Assembly (NCBI GenBank): GCA_902591755.1
Contig: CACJBX010000003.1
Span: 96,125-160,124 of the forward strand
Direction: 5' to 3'
Length of the DNA: 64,000 nt
Source: an uncultured Pelagibacteraceae bacterium
Lineage (GTDB): Bacteria > Pseudomonadota > Alphaproteobacteria > Pelagibacterales > Pelagibacteraceae
Each line of letters begins with the position of its first letter. Within the stretch, counting starts at the first letter, position 1. Of the stretch, positions 25,694-33,980 are shown one piece after another. The notes below the pieces were generated by a model. It was not told the DNA's origin. It ran no database searches and was given only the letters and a program-made list of their open reading frames with translations. A program made the translations under genes and the position numbers.

Positions 25694-25760
25694 TTTTCCC
25701 TTTCTGAATTACCGGACAGGTTCTATGGGTATAATCTCAGTCTTTAAAGACACCCCATGT
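25694..25760 (-). promoter_or_regulatory. TPP (THI-box) riboswitch controlling thiV
   Basis: On the minus strand the conserved THI-element blocks occur in order and spacing: GGGGTG (about 25756), a tiny P3 stem GTCTTTAAAGAC, CTGAGA (25740-25735), ATACCC, GAACCTG (25723-25717), a short P5 arm and AGGGAA (25701-25696). The final AGGGAA is also the ribosome site of the TTG-started thiV gene, so ligand binding would block translation directly. No expression platform with a terminator fits in the remaining 2 nt. Confidence 0.92.
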
Positions 25761-25805
25761 TTTAATTATAGTTGAAAAATAAATTTTCGCTAGTTAAAAT
25801 AAGTA

Positions 25806-26246
25806 ATGCCAACATATACTGTTATCACATCAAATATTGAATTAGATGAGAGTAAAAAAAAGTCAATCGCAGAGGGTATAACAAAAATTCACAGCAAAAC
25901 TACTGGAGCAAATACATATTTTGCACAAGTCATTTTTAATGAAACTAAAAAGAATTGTCATTTTATGGGGGGGAAAGTTATTAAGGATAAACAAATTTAT
26001 CTTAATGGTCAAATAAGAGCAGGACGTTCTAAAGAGGTCAAAGACGATCTTATTGATCAATTAAAAAAGTTATTAGCGAAAGAAACCAAATTAGATCAAT
26101 CAAATGTTTGGGTTTATATTGTTGATTTAGAACCATCCCAAATGGTTGAGTACGGAGAGGTGCTACCTATATCAGGTCAAGAAAAGGTATGGTTCGAAAA
26201 TCTACCAGATAAACTGAAGAAAAAATTAAAATCTTTGGAAAGTTAG
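25806..26246 (+). CDS. Tautomerase-superfamily protein (cis-CaaD/MSAD-like)
   Basis: A 146-aa tautomerase fold of two beta-alpha-beta units. Pro follows the initiator Met (MPTYTV), giving the catalytic N-terminal Pro1 after Met removal. The length matches trimeric double-domain tautomerases such as cis-3-chloroacrylate dehalogenase, and HFMGGKVI (about 52-59) fits the family. Activity could be tautomerisation, hydration or dehalogenation. It is divergent from thiV and convergent with fbpC. Confidence 0.75.
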   Translation: MPTYTVITSNIELDESKKKSIAEGITKIHSKTTGANTYFAQVIFNETKKNCHFMGGKVIKDKQIYLNGQIRAGRSKEVKDDLIDQLKKLLAKETKLDQSNVWVYIVDLEPSQMVEYGEVLPISGQEKVWFENLPDKLKKKLKSLES

Positions 26247-26247
26247 T

Positions 26248-27300
26248 TTAAAAACAAACTAAATGTTCAATGTGAATTGGTCTTTTTATTCCAAACTTTT
26301 CATTTATTTCATGTTGATGCACATGATGAGAGTGTACAAAAACAGGTAAAATAAAATTTTTGTCAGTTTTTAGGGAGTAAATAAAATTTGTACCTCTAAA
26401 TTTTTTATCAACTACATCAAATTTTAAATTACTTTTATCGTCATGGTGTAAATCTTCCGGTTGTAATAACAATTTAACTGTAGATCCAATTTCGAAAGGT
26501 TTTGAGAAGTTTCCAGTAATAGTTCCTAGTTCCTCGTTTTCTAAACTTTTAGGACTTGTAACTTTTGCTGGTACCAAAACTCCCCTATTCAAAAATTTTA
26601 CCACCTCAATTGAATTAGGTATGTGATAAACATTATAGGGAGTATCAAATTGTTTTAATTTTTGATCTAATAATATTCCACACATGTCTGCTAAATAAAA
26701 AGCTTCATAGGAGTCGTGAGTAACAATAATAGTTGTAATCTTAAAATCTTTAATAATTTTTTTAAGTTTTGTTTGAATTTCTTCCTTAAAATTTTGATCG
26801 ATATTAGACAATGGTTCATCTAATAAAAGCAAATCAGGTTCAACACATAAAGATCTTGCTAATGATACTCTTTGAGCTTCACCTGCACTTATTTGGTGAG
26901 GGAATTTATCTAATACATGATCAATATTTAAAAACTTTGTAATTTCTTCAACATTAATTTTTTTGGGACCTGATTTTGGTATTCCTAAAATTATATTTTT
27001 ATAAATTGAATGATGTGGAAAAAGACTATTTTCTTGAAATGATAAAGCAATTTTTCTTTTTTCTGGTTCCAAATGTTCATTTGTTGACGAGATAACTTTA
27101 TCCTTTAAAATAATTTCACCATTTTCCAATTGTTCTAAGCCAGCAATCGTTCTAAGTATTGTGGTTTTACCTATTCCTGAGGGTCCTAATAAACAAACAA
27201 TGTCTCCTTCATTTTTAATCTCGATTGATAAATTCTTAATCTTTTCTTTACCACCAACTTTAAAAGTTGCGTTTTTAATTTCAAAAAAATTATTCATCAT
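26248..27300 (-). CDS. fbpC: Ferric-iron ABC transporter, ATPase
   Basis: A 350-aa ABC ATPase. Walker A is GPSGIGKTT (about 38-46), the signature is ISAGEAQRVSLARSL (about 137-151), Walker B is LLLLDEPLSNID (about 157-168) and the switch His is in IIVTHDSYEA. A TOBE-like regulatory domain follows (residues 245-350). Partner permease and binding-protein genes lie upstream in the same direction; it overlaps fbpB by 11 nt. Fe(III) as substrate follows from the Fur-like boxes and FbpA. Confidence 0.9.
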   Translation of the reverse strand: MMNNFFEIKNATFKVGGKEKIKNLSIEIKNEGDIVCLLGPSGIGKTTILRTIAGLEQLENGEIILKDKVISSTNEHLEPEKRKIALSFQENSLFPHHSIYKNIILGIPKSGPKKINVEEITKFLNIDHVLDKFPHQISAGEAQRVSLARSLCVEPDLLLLDEPLSNIDQNFKEEIQTKLKKIIKDFKITTIIVTHDSYEAFYLADMCGILLDQKLKQFDTPYNVYHIPNSIEVVKFLNRGVLVPAKVTSPKSLENEELGTITGNFSKPFEIGSTVKLLLQPEDLHHDDKSNLKFDVVDKKFRGTNFIYSLKTDKNFILPVFVHSHHVHQHEINEKFGIKRPIHIEHLVCF

Positions 27301-28912
27301 TATCTCTTAAGATATATTTTGAACTAAGTAAAATAAAGAAACTTGCAATTAAAATCAAAAATAAAGATGGTGCAGCAGCTGCCTCTAAAAGGTCCTCAGA
27401 TGCGTAAATATATGCAGTTGTTGCAAAAGTCTCGAAATTGAAAGGTCTTAATATTAAAGTAATTGGAAGCTCTCTTATTATTTCTAATGAAATTAAAATC
27501 CCGACGAATAGAACTGAATTTTTTAGATACGGAACATGAATTTTTGCGAAAGTTTTTAGTTTTGAATAACCTAATAAATAAGCATTTTCATCAACAGAAA
27601 TATTAATTTTCTCGTATCCTGATTTTATTCCATTACATGCTAGCGAATAAAACCTAATAAAGTAAATAATGATTAGTCCTAAAATAGAACCAAAGAAAAC
27701 TTTCTTTACCGATGTAAAACCCATCGCTTTTATAATGCTGTTATCAAGCCATGCTATAAAAGTAATAAAAGCGACTGCTAAAATAACACCAGGTATTGCA
27801 TACCCAGAAATTGATAAAGTTGTTAAACTATTTAAAAATTTACTCTTAGAAATTCTATTTCCATAGTTTGAGACAAAAGATAGGATTATTAAAACGAAAA
27901 ACGATAAGAAGACCAAGTATAGCGTATTCCATAAAAGCTCGTAAATTTTTATATCAAATAAATTATCTGAAAACTTTAACGTCCAGTAAAACATCTGGCT
28001 TAATGGAAATAGAAAACTCATGAAAAAAATCACAAAACAGAAGGTAAATGCTAATATTGCTGAGCCTCCCGAAAGGTCCTGTTTTTCCTTCTTCTTAAAG
28101 CCACCCTTCATGTTGGAGTGGTATTTAGCTTTTTTTCTTGAAAGATTTTCTAAGAAAAAAAGGGCAAAAATAAATAATAATAAAAAAAATGAAATTTGAT
28201 TTGCGAAAGCAAGATCATCAAAAGTTATCCATGAATTATAAATGCCTGTTGTAAGAGTATTTATCGAAAAAAAATCAACAGCACCAAACTCTGCTAAAGT
28301 CTCCATCGCGACCAATGATAAACCTGCGATAATTGCTGGTCTAGCCGAAGGTAAAATTATTCTTAGAAAAACTTTAAATTTTGAAAATCCTAGGTTTCTT
28401 CCTAAATCAATAAGATTTTGTGACTGATATAAAAAGGATGCTCTTGTTAAAATATAAACATAAGCGAATAAAGAAAAAGATATTGAAAGTATAGCTCCAG
28501 CTATTCCATCAAATTTTGGTATATGACTATTATAATTAGCGTCTCCAAAAATATTTTTTAATATTGTGTAGGCTGTTCCATAATTTTCAAAAAAAGATGT
28601 TAATGAATATGCATAGATATATGGTGGAACAGCAAAAGATAATATTAAAGTCCACTTAAAAAAATTACTTCCAGGAAAATTGTAAAAGGAAACTAAGTAA
28701 GCAGAGCCGGTACCCATTAAAAAAGTTAAGATTAAAACACCAATTAATAAAACTGCAGAATTGAATATATACTCCAATAGAAAAGTATCTTTTAATATTT
28801 GATAGTAATTACTTGTTTCTTCAAAAAAACTTACTGAAACAGTTATGATAGGAATAATAACAACAAATGAGATTATAAACGAGCTTAGAGACCAAACATT
28901 AAATTTATTCAT
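27290..28912 (-). CDS. fbpB: Ferric-iron ABC transporter, fused permease
   Basis: A 540-aa protein with two fused BPD_transp_1 domains, each with about six TM helices. EAA-like loops are near SKFKVFLRIILPSARPAIIAGLSL (about 176-199) and YSKLKTFAKIHVPYLKNSVLF (about 448-468). This duplicated form is the normal FbpB/SfuB design. It forms the channel with two FbpC ATPases and receives Fe(III) from periplasmic FbpA. The terminator hairpin upstream suggests partial uncoupling of its expression from fbpA. Confidence 0.9.
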   Translation of the reverse strand: MNKFNVWSLSSFIISFVVIIPIITVSVSFFEETSNYYQILKDTFLLEYIFNSAVLLIGVLILTFLMGTGSAYLVSFYNFPGSNFFKWTLILSFAVPPYIYAYSLTSFFENYGTAYTILKNIFGDANYNSHIPKFDGIAGAILSISFSLFAYVYILTRASFLYQSQNLIDLGRNLGFSKFKVFLRIILPSARPAIIAGLSLVAMETLAEFGAVDFFSINTLTTGIYNSWITFDDLAFANQISFFLLLFIFALFFLENLSRKKAKYHSNMKGGFKKKEKQDLSGGSAILAFTFCFVIFFMSFLFPLSQMFYWTLKFSDNLFDIKIYELLWNTLYLVFLSFFVLIILSFVSNYGNRISKSKFLNSLTTLSISGYAIPGVILAVAFITFIAWLDNSIIKAMGFTSVKKVFFGSILGLIIIYFIRFYSLACNGIKSGYEKINISVDENAYLLGYSKLKTFAKIHVPYLKNSVLFVGILISLEIIRELPITLILRPFNFETFATTAYIYASEDLLEAAAAPSLFLILIASFFILLSSKYILRDNDE

Positions 28913-28945
28913 ATTATAATCCGCCTTATAATCATGAAAATAAAA

Positions 28946-28979
28946 ATGCCCGTGAAAAGGAGATCTTAATCACGAGCAT
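28946..28979 (-). terminator. Hairpin after the fbpA/micro-ORF unit
   Basis: On the minus strand ATGCTCGTG pairs with CACGGGCAT (one G-T pair), a 9-bp stem with a 16-nt loop, followed by TTTTTATTTT. It lies 17 nt beyond the micro-ORF stop and before fbpB. It may act as a leaky terminator giving more binding protein than permease. Confidence 0.65.
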
Positions 28980-28995
28980 ATTTTCAAAGAATTAT

Positions 28996-29166
28996 CTAAA
29001 AATCAAAAACCTTTAGGATGTGCGGAACCTCCTGTTCATTAATATCAGATAAATTTCTTTTATTTATTCTTTGATTGATTTTTTTACACTCTGAGACACA
29101 CGGAGAGCATCCCTCAGAAGATTTATTTAAATCAATTTCAGTAATAAATTCTTTTTTATCTTCCAT
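28996..29166 (-). CDS. 56-aa Cys-motif micro-protein in the iron operon
   Basis: An ATG-started 56-codon ORF ending in TAG, beginning 1 nt after the fbpA stop. It has three Cys as C-S-P-C-V-S-E-C (residues 20-27) within an acidic-then-basic soluble sequence and no signal peptide. The CxxCxxxC pattern is a possible metal or Fe-S ligand set. Location between the binding protein and permease of a ferric uptake system suggests a role in iron handling. I recognise no family. Confidence 0.65.
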   Translation of the reverse strand: MEDKKEFITEIDLNKSSEGCSPCVSECKKINQRINKRNLSDINEQEVPHILKVFDF

Positions 29167-29167
29167 G

Positions 29168-30193
29168 TTATTTCCAACCAGCAGCTGTCATTACTTCTAA
29201 TGCATCAGCTTGTTTAGCACCATAACTAGAAACTTTTGTTTTTAGATCTTGTTTAAAATCTAAACCAATGTTGTTAACTACTAATGGATTTGCTGAAACG
29301 CCACCGATCATCGGGAATTCAAATGTATTATTAACAAAGTGTTCTTGAGACTCTGGTGTTAATAAAAATTCCACAAGTTTGATTGCGTTATCTTTGTTTG
29401 GAGCACCTTTAACTAAAGCAGCGCAGCTTATGTTCATGTGCGTTCCTCTATCATTTTGATTAGGAAAAAACGCTTTAACTTTTTTTGCTGCTGTTTGTTG
29501 TTCAGCACCTTTTTTTCCAGATAACATCAAAGCTAAATAATAAGTATTAGCTACAGCGATATCTGCTTCACCTGCTGCAACTGCCATTATTTGTGCTCTG
29601 TCATTTCCTTTTGGTGTTCTAGCCATGTTAGATACAACTCCTTTAGCCCATTCAGCTGTTGCTGCTTTTCCATTGTTTTTAACCAATGAAGCTACTAAAG
29701 ATTTATTGTATATATTACTAGATTTTCTAATTACTAATCTACCTTTCCATTTCGGATCAGCTAAACTTTCATAAGTTAAACCAGCTAGCTCTGCACCACT
29801 TACTCTCTCTGGAGCGTAATAAACTATTCTCGCTCTTTTAGCGATACCAGTCCAGTGCGAAGTTCTGAAGTTTGAAGGCACTGCCGCTTTAATTGCTGCA
29901 GAAGTTAAACCACCTTGTGTCATTCCTTTTGCCTTAAACACTCCACATCTTCCAGCGTCAGCAGTAATATAAAGATCAGCAGATGAGTCTGCTCCCTCTT
30001 CGATCATTCTTTTTTCTAAAGCCCCTGCTTTGCCATTGATTAAATTTACTTTGATACCAGTTTTTGCCGTGAACTTGTTGTAAAGTTCAGCATCTGCTTT
30101 GTAATGTCTTGCATTAAAAACATTAACTTCCGAAGAAATTGTAAAACCAGCGATTAAAGTAAATAGTATTGTTAGTATACTTACTTTTTTCAT
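29168..30193 (-). CDS. fbpA: Ferric-iron ABC transporter, periplasmic binding protein
   Basis: A 341-aa type-II binding protein (AfuA/FutA/FbpA family). The signal peptide covers residues 1-21 (ISS-E boundary). The mature N-terminus VNVFNARHYKADAELYNKF and the later ANTYYLALM carry Tyr residues typical of Fe(III) coordination. The start at 30193 is chosen because GGAGGAAGG (30201-30210) precedes it; an upstream in-frame GTG (30214) would lie in that Shine-Dalgarno sequence. Two Fur-like boxes upstream indicate iron repression. Confidence 0.93.
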   Translation of the reverse strand: MKKVSILTILFTLIAGFTISSEVNVFNARHYKADAELYNKFTAKTGIKVNLINGKAGALEKRMIEEGADSSADLYITADAGRCGVFKAKGMTQGGLTSAAIKAAVPSNFRTSHWTGIAKRARIVYYAPERVSGAELAGLTYESLADPKWKGRLVIRKSSNIYNKSLVASLVKNNGKAATAEWAKGVVSNMARTPKGNDRAQIMAVAAGEADIAVANTYYLALMLSGKKGAEQQTAAKKVKAFFPNQNDRGTHMNISCAALVKGAPNKDNAIKLVEFLLTPESQEHFVNNTFEFPMIGGVSANPLVVNNIGLDFKQDLKTKVSSYGAKQADALEVMTAAGWK

Positions 30194-30221
30194 TGTTATT
30201 TCCTTCCTCCGCACTAATGAG

Positions 30222-30240
30222 AATGAGAATTATTCTCATT
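30222..30240. promoter_or_regulatory. Fur-type box 1 upstream of fbpA
   Basis: AATGAGAATTATTCTCATT is a perfect 9-1-9 palindrome of Fur-box form (centre 30231), 29 nt upstream of the fbpA start. It shares three bases with box 2. Confidence 0.8.
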
Positions 30241-30256
30241 GATAATGATTATCAAT
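30238..30256. promoter_or_regulatory. Fur-type box 2 upstream of fbpA
   Basis: ATTGATAATGATTATCAAT is a second perfect 9-1-9 palindrome (centre 30247), very close to the classical Fur consensus with GATAAT and ATTATC arms. It overlaps box 1 at 30238-30240; the centres are 16 bp apart. Confidence 0.82.
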
Positions 30257-30287
30257 CGCATAAAATGACGCAGGGGTCAAGGAAATA

Positions 30288-31181
30288 TTAAAATTTCCAC
30301 TCTGATATTTTGCTGTATAGAAAGTTTCTGAAAGCTTGAACTCTAGCTACATTTTTTAAAGATTGAGGATATACAAAATGAGCTTCAGTAATAGGTCCTT
30401 CAATTTTTGGCAATATCTTTACAATATTTGGTTGGTTGACTGTTATATAATCTGGCAAAGCGGCTAATCCCACTCCACTTTGAACCGCTAAAAGTAAGCC
30501 ATAAACACTATTAACTTTCATGACTGTTTTTCTTTTTTTAGCTCCATCTTTCAATCCAAGTTTGAGGGCCCAATCTGGATTAAATACAGGTGAAGGAGCT
30601 CCTCTTCCAAAAGAAATAAATTTATGGTTATTTAGATCATTTACACTTTTCGGGTAACCATTTTTTTCAAGATATTTGGGCGAACCATAAATGTGGTAAT
30701 TAATATCAATTAATTTTTTCTGAATATAGTTCAGCTGCTTTGGTCTACGCATAAAAATCCCTATATCAGCTTGTCTGGTACTTAAATCTAATTCTTTATC
30801 ATCAAAAATTAGTTCAACCTCTATCTCAGGATTAAGCTGCATAAATTCTTGAATTCTCGGAGTTAACCAAGTTGTGCCAAAACTTACAACGGTAGTTACA
30901 GTAAGTTTTCCTGATGGTTTGTTTTTTTTATCTCCTAATGAGGTCTCTACTTCTCTCAATTTACTTATAACTTCATGAGCTGTTTTAAAAACATACTCAC
31001 CATTTTCTGTTAAAGTCAAACCTCTTGCGTGTCTTTCAAATAATTTTACATTTAAATCATCTTCAAGTGACTGAATTTGACGGCTTATAGCAGATTGGCT
31101 TAAGTTTAAATTGACTGTGGCGCTGGTAAAACTTCCAGCTTCTGCAACTGCATGGAAAATTTTGAGTTTATCCCAATCCAT
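30288..31181 (-). CDS. LysR-family transcription regulator
   Basis: A 297-aa LTTR. The winged HTH is at residues 1-62 (FHAVAEAGSFTSATVNLNLSQSAISRQI), then a linker helix and a two-lobed effector domain (about 90-295). It follows acuI with a 1-nt overlap (stop/start), so it is likely co-expressed with the acryloyl-CoA reductase and may sense an acrylate- or DMSP-related molecule. The direction is unusual for LTTRs, which are mostly divergent from their targets. Confidence 0.9.
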   Translation of the reverse strand: MDWDKLKIFHAVAEAGSFTSATVNLNLSQSAISRQIQSLEDDLNVKLFERHARGLTLTENGEYVFKTAHEVISKLREVETSLGDKKNKPSGKLTVTTVVSFGTTWLTPRIQEFMQLNPEIEVELIFDDKELDLSTRQADIGIFMRRPKQLNYIQKKLIDINYHIYGSPKYLEKNGYPKSVNDLNNHKFISFGRGAPSPVFNPDWALKLGLKDGAKKRKTVMKVNSVYGLLLAVQSGVGLAALPDYITVNQPNIVKILPKIEGPITEAHFVYPQSLKNVARVQAFRNFLYSKISEWKF

Positions 31182-32182
31182 TATTTATTAAGATTTATTA
31201 TATATCTCCCCGATGTTTTGCCTTCTAGCATCTTTGGATATTCTTCCAAAAGTTGGTTTAAATTTATTTCTTTAATTGATTTATCTAACAAATCAAAATC
31301 AACAAGCTTATGCATTTCACCCCATAAGAAGTTTCTTCTTTTAATTGATACACTTACAGAGTCTATTCCCCAAAGTTTAACACCTCTAATGATAAATGGC
31401 ATTACAGTCGTATTCAATTTAATACTTGAAGCGTTACCGCAAGCTGCAACAATACCGCTAGGCTTAACATGTGAAAGAATATTTGCTAAAATATTTCCTC
31501 CAACTGTATCTACTGCCCCATCATATAATCCTTTATCTAAAGGTCTTGCATCTTTATCTAAGTCACCTGATTTTATTATGTTTTTTGCGCCTAAAGATTT
31601 CAAATATTCCTCGTTCGGTTTCGTAGTTGCTGCAGTTACATTGCAACCAAGTTTACTTAAAATCATAACTGCAATACTTCCAACTCCACCTGAGGCACCA
31701 GTTACAATTACATCATTTACTTTTTCGCCTAATAATAAAATTTCTCTAGTTTGTTTTGTGGTAAAAGCACACTGAATTGCAGTCAAGCCAGCTGTACCTA
31801 ACATCATAGCTTGTCGAGATGTAATTTCTTTTGGTTTTTTTACTAAAAAGTTTGAATCAACTTTTGCATATTGAGAATAGCCGCCATAAAATATTTCACC
31901 AACCCTCCAGCCAGTTTGAATTATTTCGTCACCTTCTTTGAATTTATCACTTTTGCTTTCAACGACTGTTCCTGCAAAATCAATGCCTGGGATGTGTGGA
32001 AACTCTTTTACTAACCTTGCACCATTTTTAAGTATCAATGCATCTTTGAAATTCAAAGTTGAGTAATCTACTTTTACTAAAACATCTCCATGCTTTAAAA
32101 AGGATTTATCAATTTTTTTTATTTCTCTTGAAAACTTTTCACCTTCTTGGTTTATGACCAATGCATTAAAATTATCAGACAT
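31181..32182 (-). CDS. acuI: Acryloyl-CoA reductase (NADPH)
   Basis: A 333-aa zinc-independent medium-chain reductase of the YhdH/AcuI type. Catalytic and core motifs are YSTLNFKDAL (about 40-49), HIPGIDFAGTV (about 63-73), LGTAGLTAIQCA (about 128-139) and the NADPH motif VTGASGGVGSIAV (about 160-172). AcuI reduces toxic acryloyl-CoA from DMSP cleavage to propionyl-CoA. SAR11 cells meet DMSP in the ocean; no DMSP lyase or dmdA lies in this window. Followed by lysR in operon form. Confidence 0.88.
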   Translation of the reverse strand: MSDNFNALVINQEGEKFSREIKKIDKSFLKHGDVLVKVDYSTLNFKDALILKNGARLVKEFPHIPGIDFAGTVVESKSDKFKEGDEIIQTGWRVGEIFYGGYSQYAKVDSNFLVKKPKEITSRQAMMLGTAGLTAIQCAFTTKQTREILLLGEKVNDVIVTGASGGVGSIAVMILSKLGCNVTAATTKPNEEYLKSLGAKNIIKSGDLDKDARPLDKGLYDGAVDTVGGNILANILSHVKPSGIVAACGNASSIKLNTTVMPFIIRGVKLWGIDSVSVSIKRRNFLWGEMHKLVDFDLLDKSIKEINLNQLLEEYPKMLEGKTSGRYIINLNK

Positions 32183-32197
32183 GTTATGTAGTAAATA

Positions 32198-32803
32198 TTA
32201 TTTCGCAATAAATCGCAAATATCTATTTTGATAGCTCAAGTCGTCTTTAAACTGACCTAAATAAAAATTTGTTACAGTTGTTGCCTGTTCTTTCTTAATT
32301 CCCCTCATTGTCATACAATGGTGGGTTGAATCTATCGTTACTGCAACTCCTTTTGCATCTAAACTTTCCATCAACGTTTTTGCTATTTGAACTGTAAGTC
32401 TTTCTTGAGTTTGCAATCTTTTTGAAAAAATCTCTACAACTCTAGCAATTTTACTTAGCCCAACTACTCTTTGGTTTGGAATGTATGCTACATGCGCTTT
32501 ACCAATGATTGGAGCCATGTGATGTTCACAATGACTCTGAATAGATATATTTTTTTGAACGACCATGTCACTGTAACCTTCTACGTCTCCAAAAGTTTTT
32601 TCTAATACAAGATTTGGATCTTGTGAATATCCCTTAAAATATTCTTTAAATGCTTTGACTACTCTTTTGGGAGTTTCTAATAAACCCTCTCTATTTGGGT
32701 CTTCTCCCATCCATTCTAGTATAGTTTTGATAGCCTCTTCGGCCTCTTTATCACTAATTTTTGAGCTAGATTGTTGTTTTTGAATATCTTTAACAATTTT
32801 CAT
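32198..32803 (-). CDS. folE: GTP cyclohydrolase I
   Basis: A 201-aa enzyme, the normal GTPCH-I length, catalysing the first step of pterin/folate synthesis from GTP. Zinc and active-site residues fit SHCEHHMAPIIGKAHVAYIP and DSTHHCMTMRGI (Cys/His ligands). I start it at the ATG 32801-32803; an in-frame extension to 32938 has a hydrophobic low-complexity sequence and would overlap the hisI 5' region on the other strand. It complements the pab genes at 9.4-11.9 kb. Confidence 0.93.
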   Translation of the reverse strand: MKIVKDIQKQQSSSKISDKEAEEAIKTILEWMGEDPNREGLLETPKRVVKAFKEYFKGYSQDPNLVLEKTFGDVEGYSDMVVQKNISIQSHCEHHMAPIIGKAHVAYIPNQRVVGLSKIARVVEIFSKRLQTQERLTVQIAKTLMESLDAKGVAVTIDSTHHCMTMRGIKKEQATTVTNFYLGQFKDDLSYQNRYLRFIAK

Positions 32804-32879
32804 AGAAACCTTATACCTATTAATTAAGTTTTTTAAAATATTTATTATACTGTTTATTATGTTAAATAATTGAAAATAT

Positions 32880-33347
32880 ATGTTTAAAAAAAGAGAAAGT
32901 GTCACAGAGATCGAAGAAGGTAGCCTATTATCACCCAAGTTTGATAATGACGGTTTAATTCCTGTTGTTACTACATGTGTTAATACAAAAGAAATTTTAA
33001 TGCTTGGCTTTATGAATGTTGAAGCGTTAAAAAAGACAATTGAAACTAAGGAAGCACATTATTGGAGCCGATCAAGGAAACAAGTTTGGCACAAAGGTAA
33101 AACAAGTGGTTTTATTCAAAAAATAAAAGAAATAAGAATTGATGATGACCAGGATGCGGTTTGGTTAAGTGTTGATATAGGAAATGGTTCGAGTTGCCAT
33201 GTAGGATACAGATCTTGTTTTTACAGATCAATACCCCTAGGAAAAATTGAAAATGCAAGAGAAATCAAAATGAAATTTGAAGAAAAGGAAAAAAAATTTG
33301 ACCCCAAAAATGTTTACAAAGGCCAGCCAAACCCTACGAAGATTTAG
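32880..33347 (+). CDS. hisI: Phosphoribosyl-AMP cyclohydrolase
   Basis: A 155-aa HisI, opening the purine ring of PR-AMP in histidine synthesis (step 3). MLGFMNVEAL and HYWSRSRKQVWHKG are family motifs and the zinc ligands fit Cys in SSCHVGYRSCFY (about 104-115) and the Asp cluster DDDQDAVWL. The C-terminal Lys-rich tail is not followed by a HisE domain, so pyrophosphohydrolase activity must come from another gene. Confidence 0.92.
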   Translation: MFKKRESVTEIEEGSLLSPKFDNDGLIPVVTTCVNTKEILMLGFMNVEALKKTIETKEAHYWSRSRKQVWHKGKTSGFIQKIKEIRIDDDQDAVWLSVDIGNGSSCHVGYRSCFYRSIPLGKIENAREIKMKFEEKEKKFDPKNVYKGQPNPTKI

Positions 33348-33350
33348 TAT

Positions 33351-33980
33351 ATGGAAAAAGAAGATTTAAAAGTATTAAGACCATTTGGTCCCACGATAGC
33401 AAAAGTAAAAATTCCCGATAATTTAGTAAAAGAACTTAATGATTATACAGACGACATTATTAAAAATGACCAAAAGAAAAAAGATCTCGATTGGGGAAAA
33501 AACTTAGTAGGTAATGTCAAACAAGAATTTATGATTGAGAAAGATGTTATGGAAAAAATCGGGTGGGGGAAATTTTTAGCATCAAATGTCCGTGAGTGGA
33601 TACGTCAAACTAATAAAAAAGAAATAACAAGATTTAATATTATGAATAGCTGGATAGTAAGACAATTTAAAAATGAGTATAATCCCTCACATTGGCATAA
33701 CGGCCATGTATCTGGAGTTGGTTATTTGAAAGTACCTTCAAATTTAGGAGGAACACTGCAAAAAGATAAAACAATTAATAATAACGGAAAACTAGAAATG
33801 GTCCATGGTTCAAAAGCTTTTTTATGTAAACCAACATTTAGAGTGACACCAAAAGTTGGTGATTTTTATTTTTTTCCTCATTATTTAATGCATGCCGTTT
33901 ACCCTTTTTTTGATAGTGACGAGGAAAGAAGATCGGTTTCATTTAATGCTACTGTAGATCAATCTTTATTCAATGAGTAA
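33351..33980 (+). CDS. Putative 2OG-Fe(II) oxygenase
   Basis: A 209-aa protein with the layout of the 2OG-FeII_Oxy_5 family. The iron-binding segment is in YNPSHWHNGHVSGVGYL (about 105-121), the distal His in FFPHYLMHAVYPF (about 177-189) and the 2OG-binding Arg in ERRSVSFNA (about 194-202). Such genes are common in marine phages and SAR11. Substrate unknown. It begins 3 nt after hisI and overlaps the DUF2237 gene by 8 nt. Confidence 0.75.
   Translation: MEKEDLKVLRPFGPTIAKVKIPDNLVKELNDYTDDIIKNDQKKKDLDWGKNLVGNVKQEFMIEKDVMEKIGWGKFLASNVREWIRQTNKKEITRFNIMNSWIVRQFKNEYNPSHWHNGHVSGVGYLKVPSNLGGTLQKDKTINNNGKLEMVHGSKAFLCKPTFRVTPKVGDFYFFPHYLMHAVYPFFDSDEERRSVSFNATVDQSLFNE

Noticed and set aside
30194..30214. 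GTG start for fbpA
   Set aside because: The codons between the GTG and the ATG are the Shine-Dalgarno GGAGGAAGG itself; the ATG at 30193 begins a normal signal peptide.
32804..32938. Upstream extension of folE to an earlier Met
   Set aside because: It adds a hydrophobic low-complexity segment, overlaps hisI on the opposite strand and exceeds the normal GTPCH-I length; the ATG at 32803 gives a standard 201-aa enzyme.
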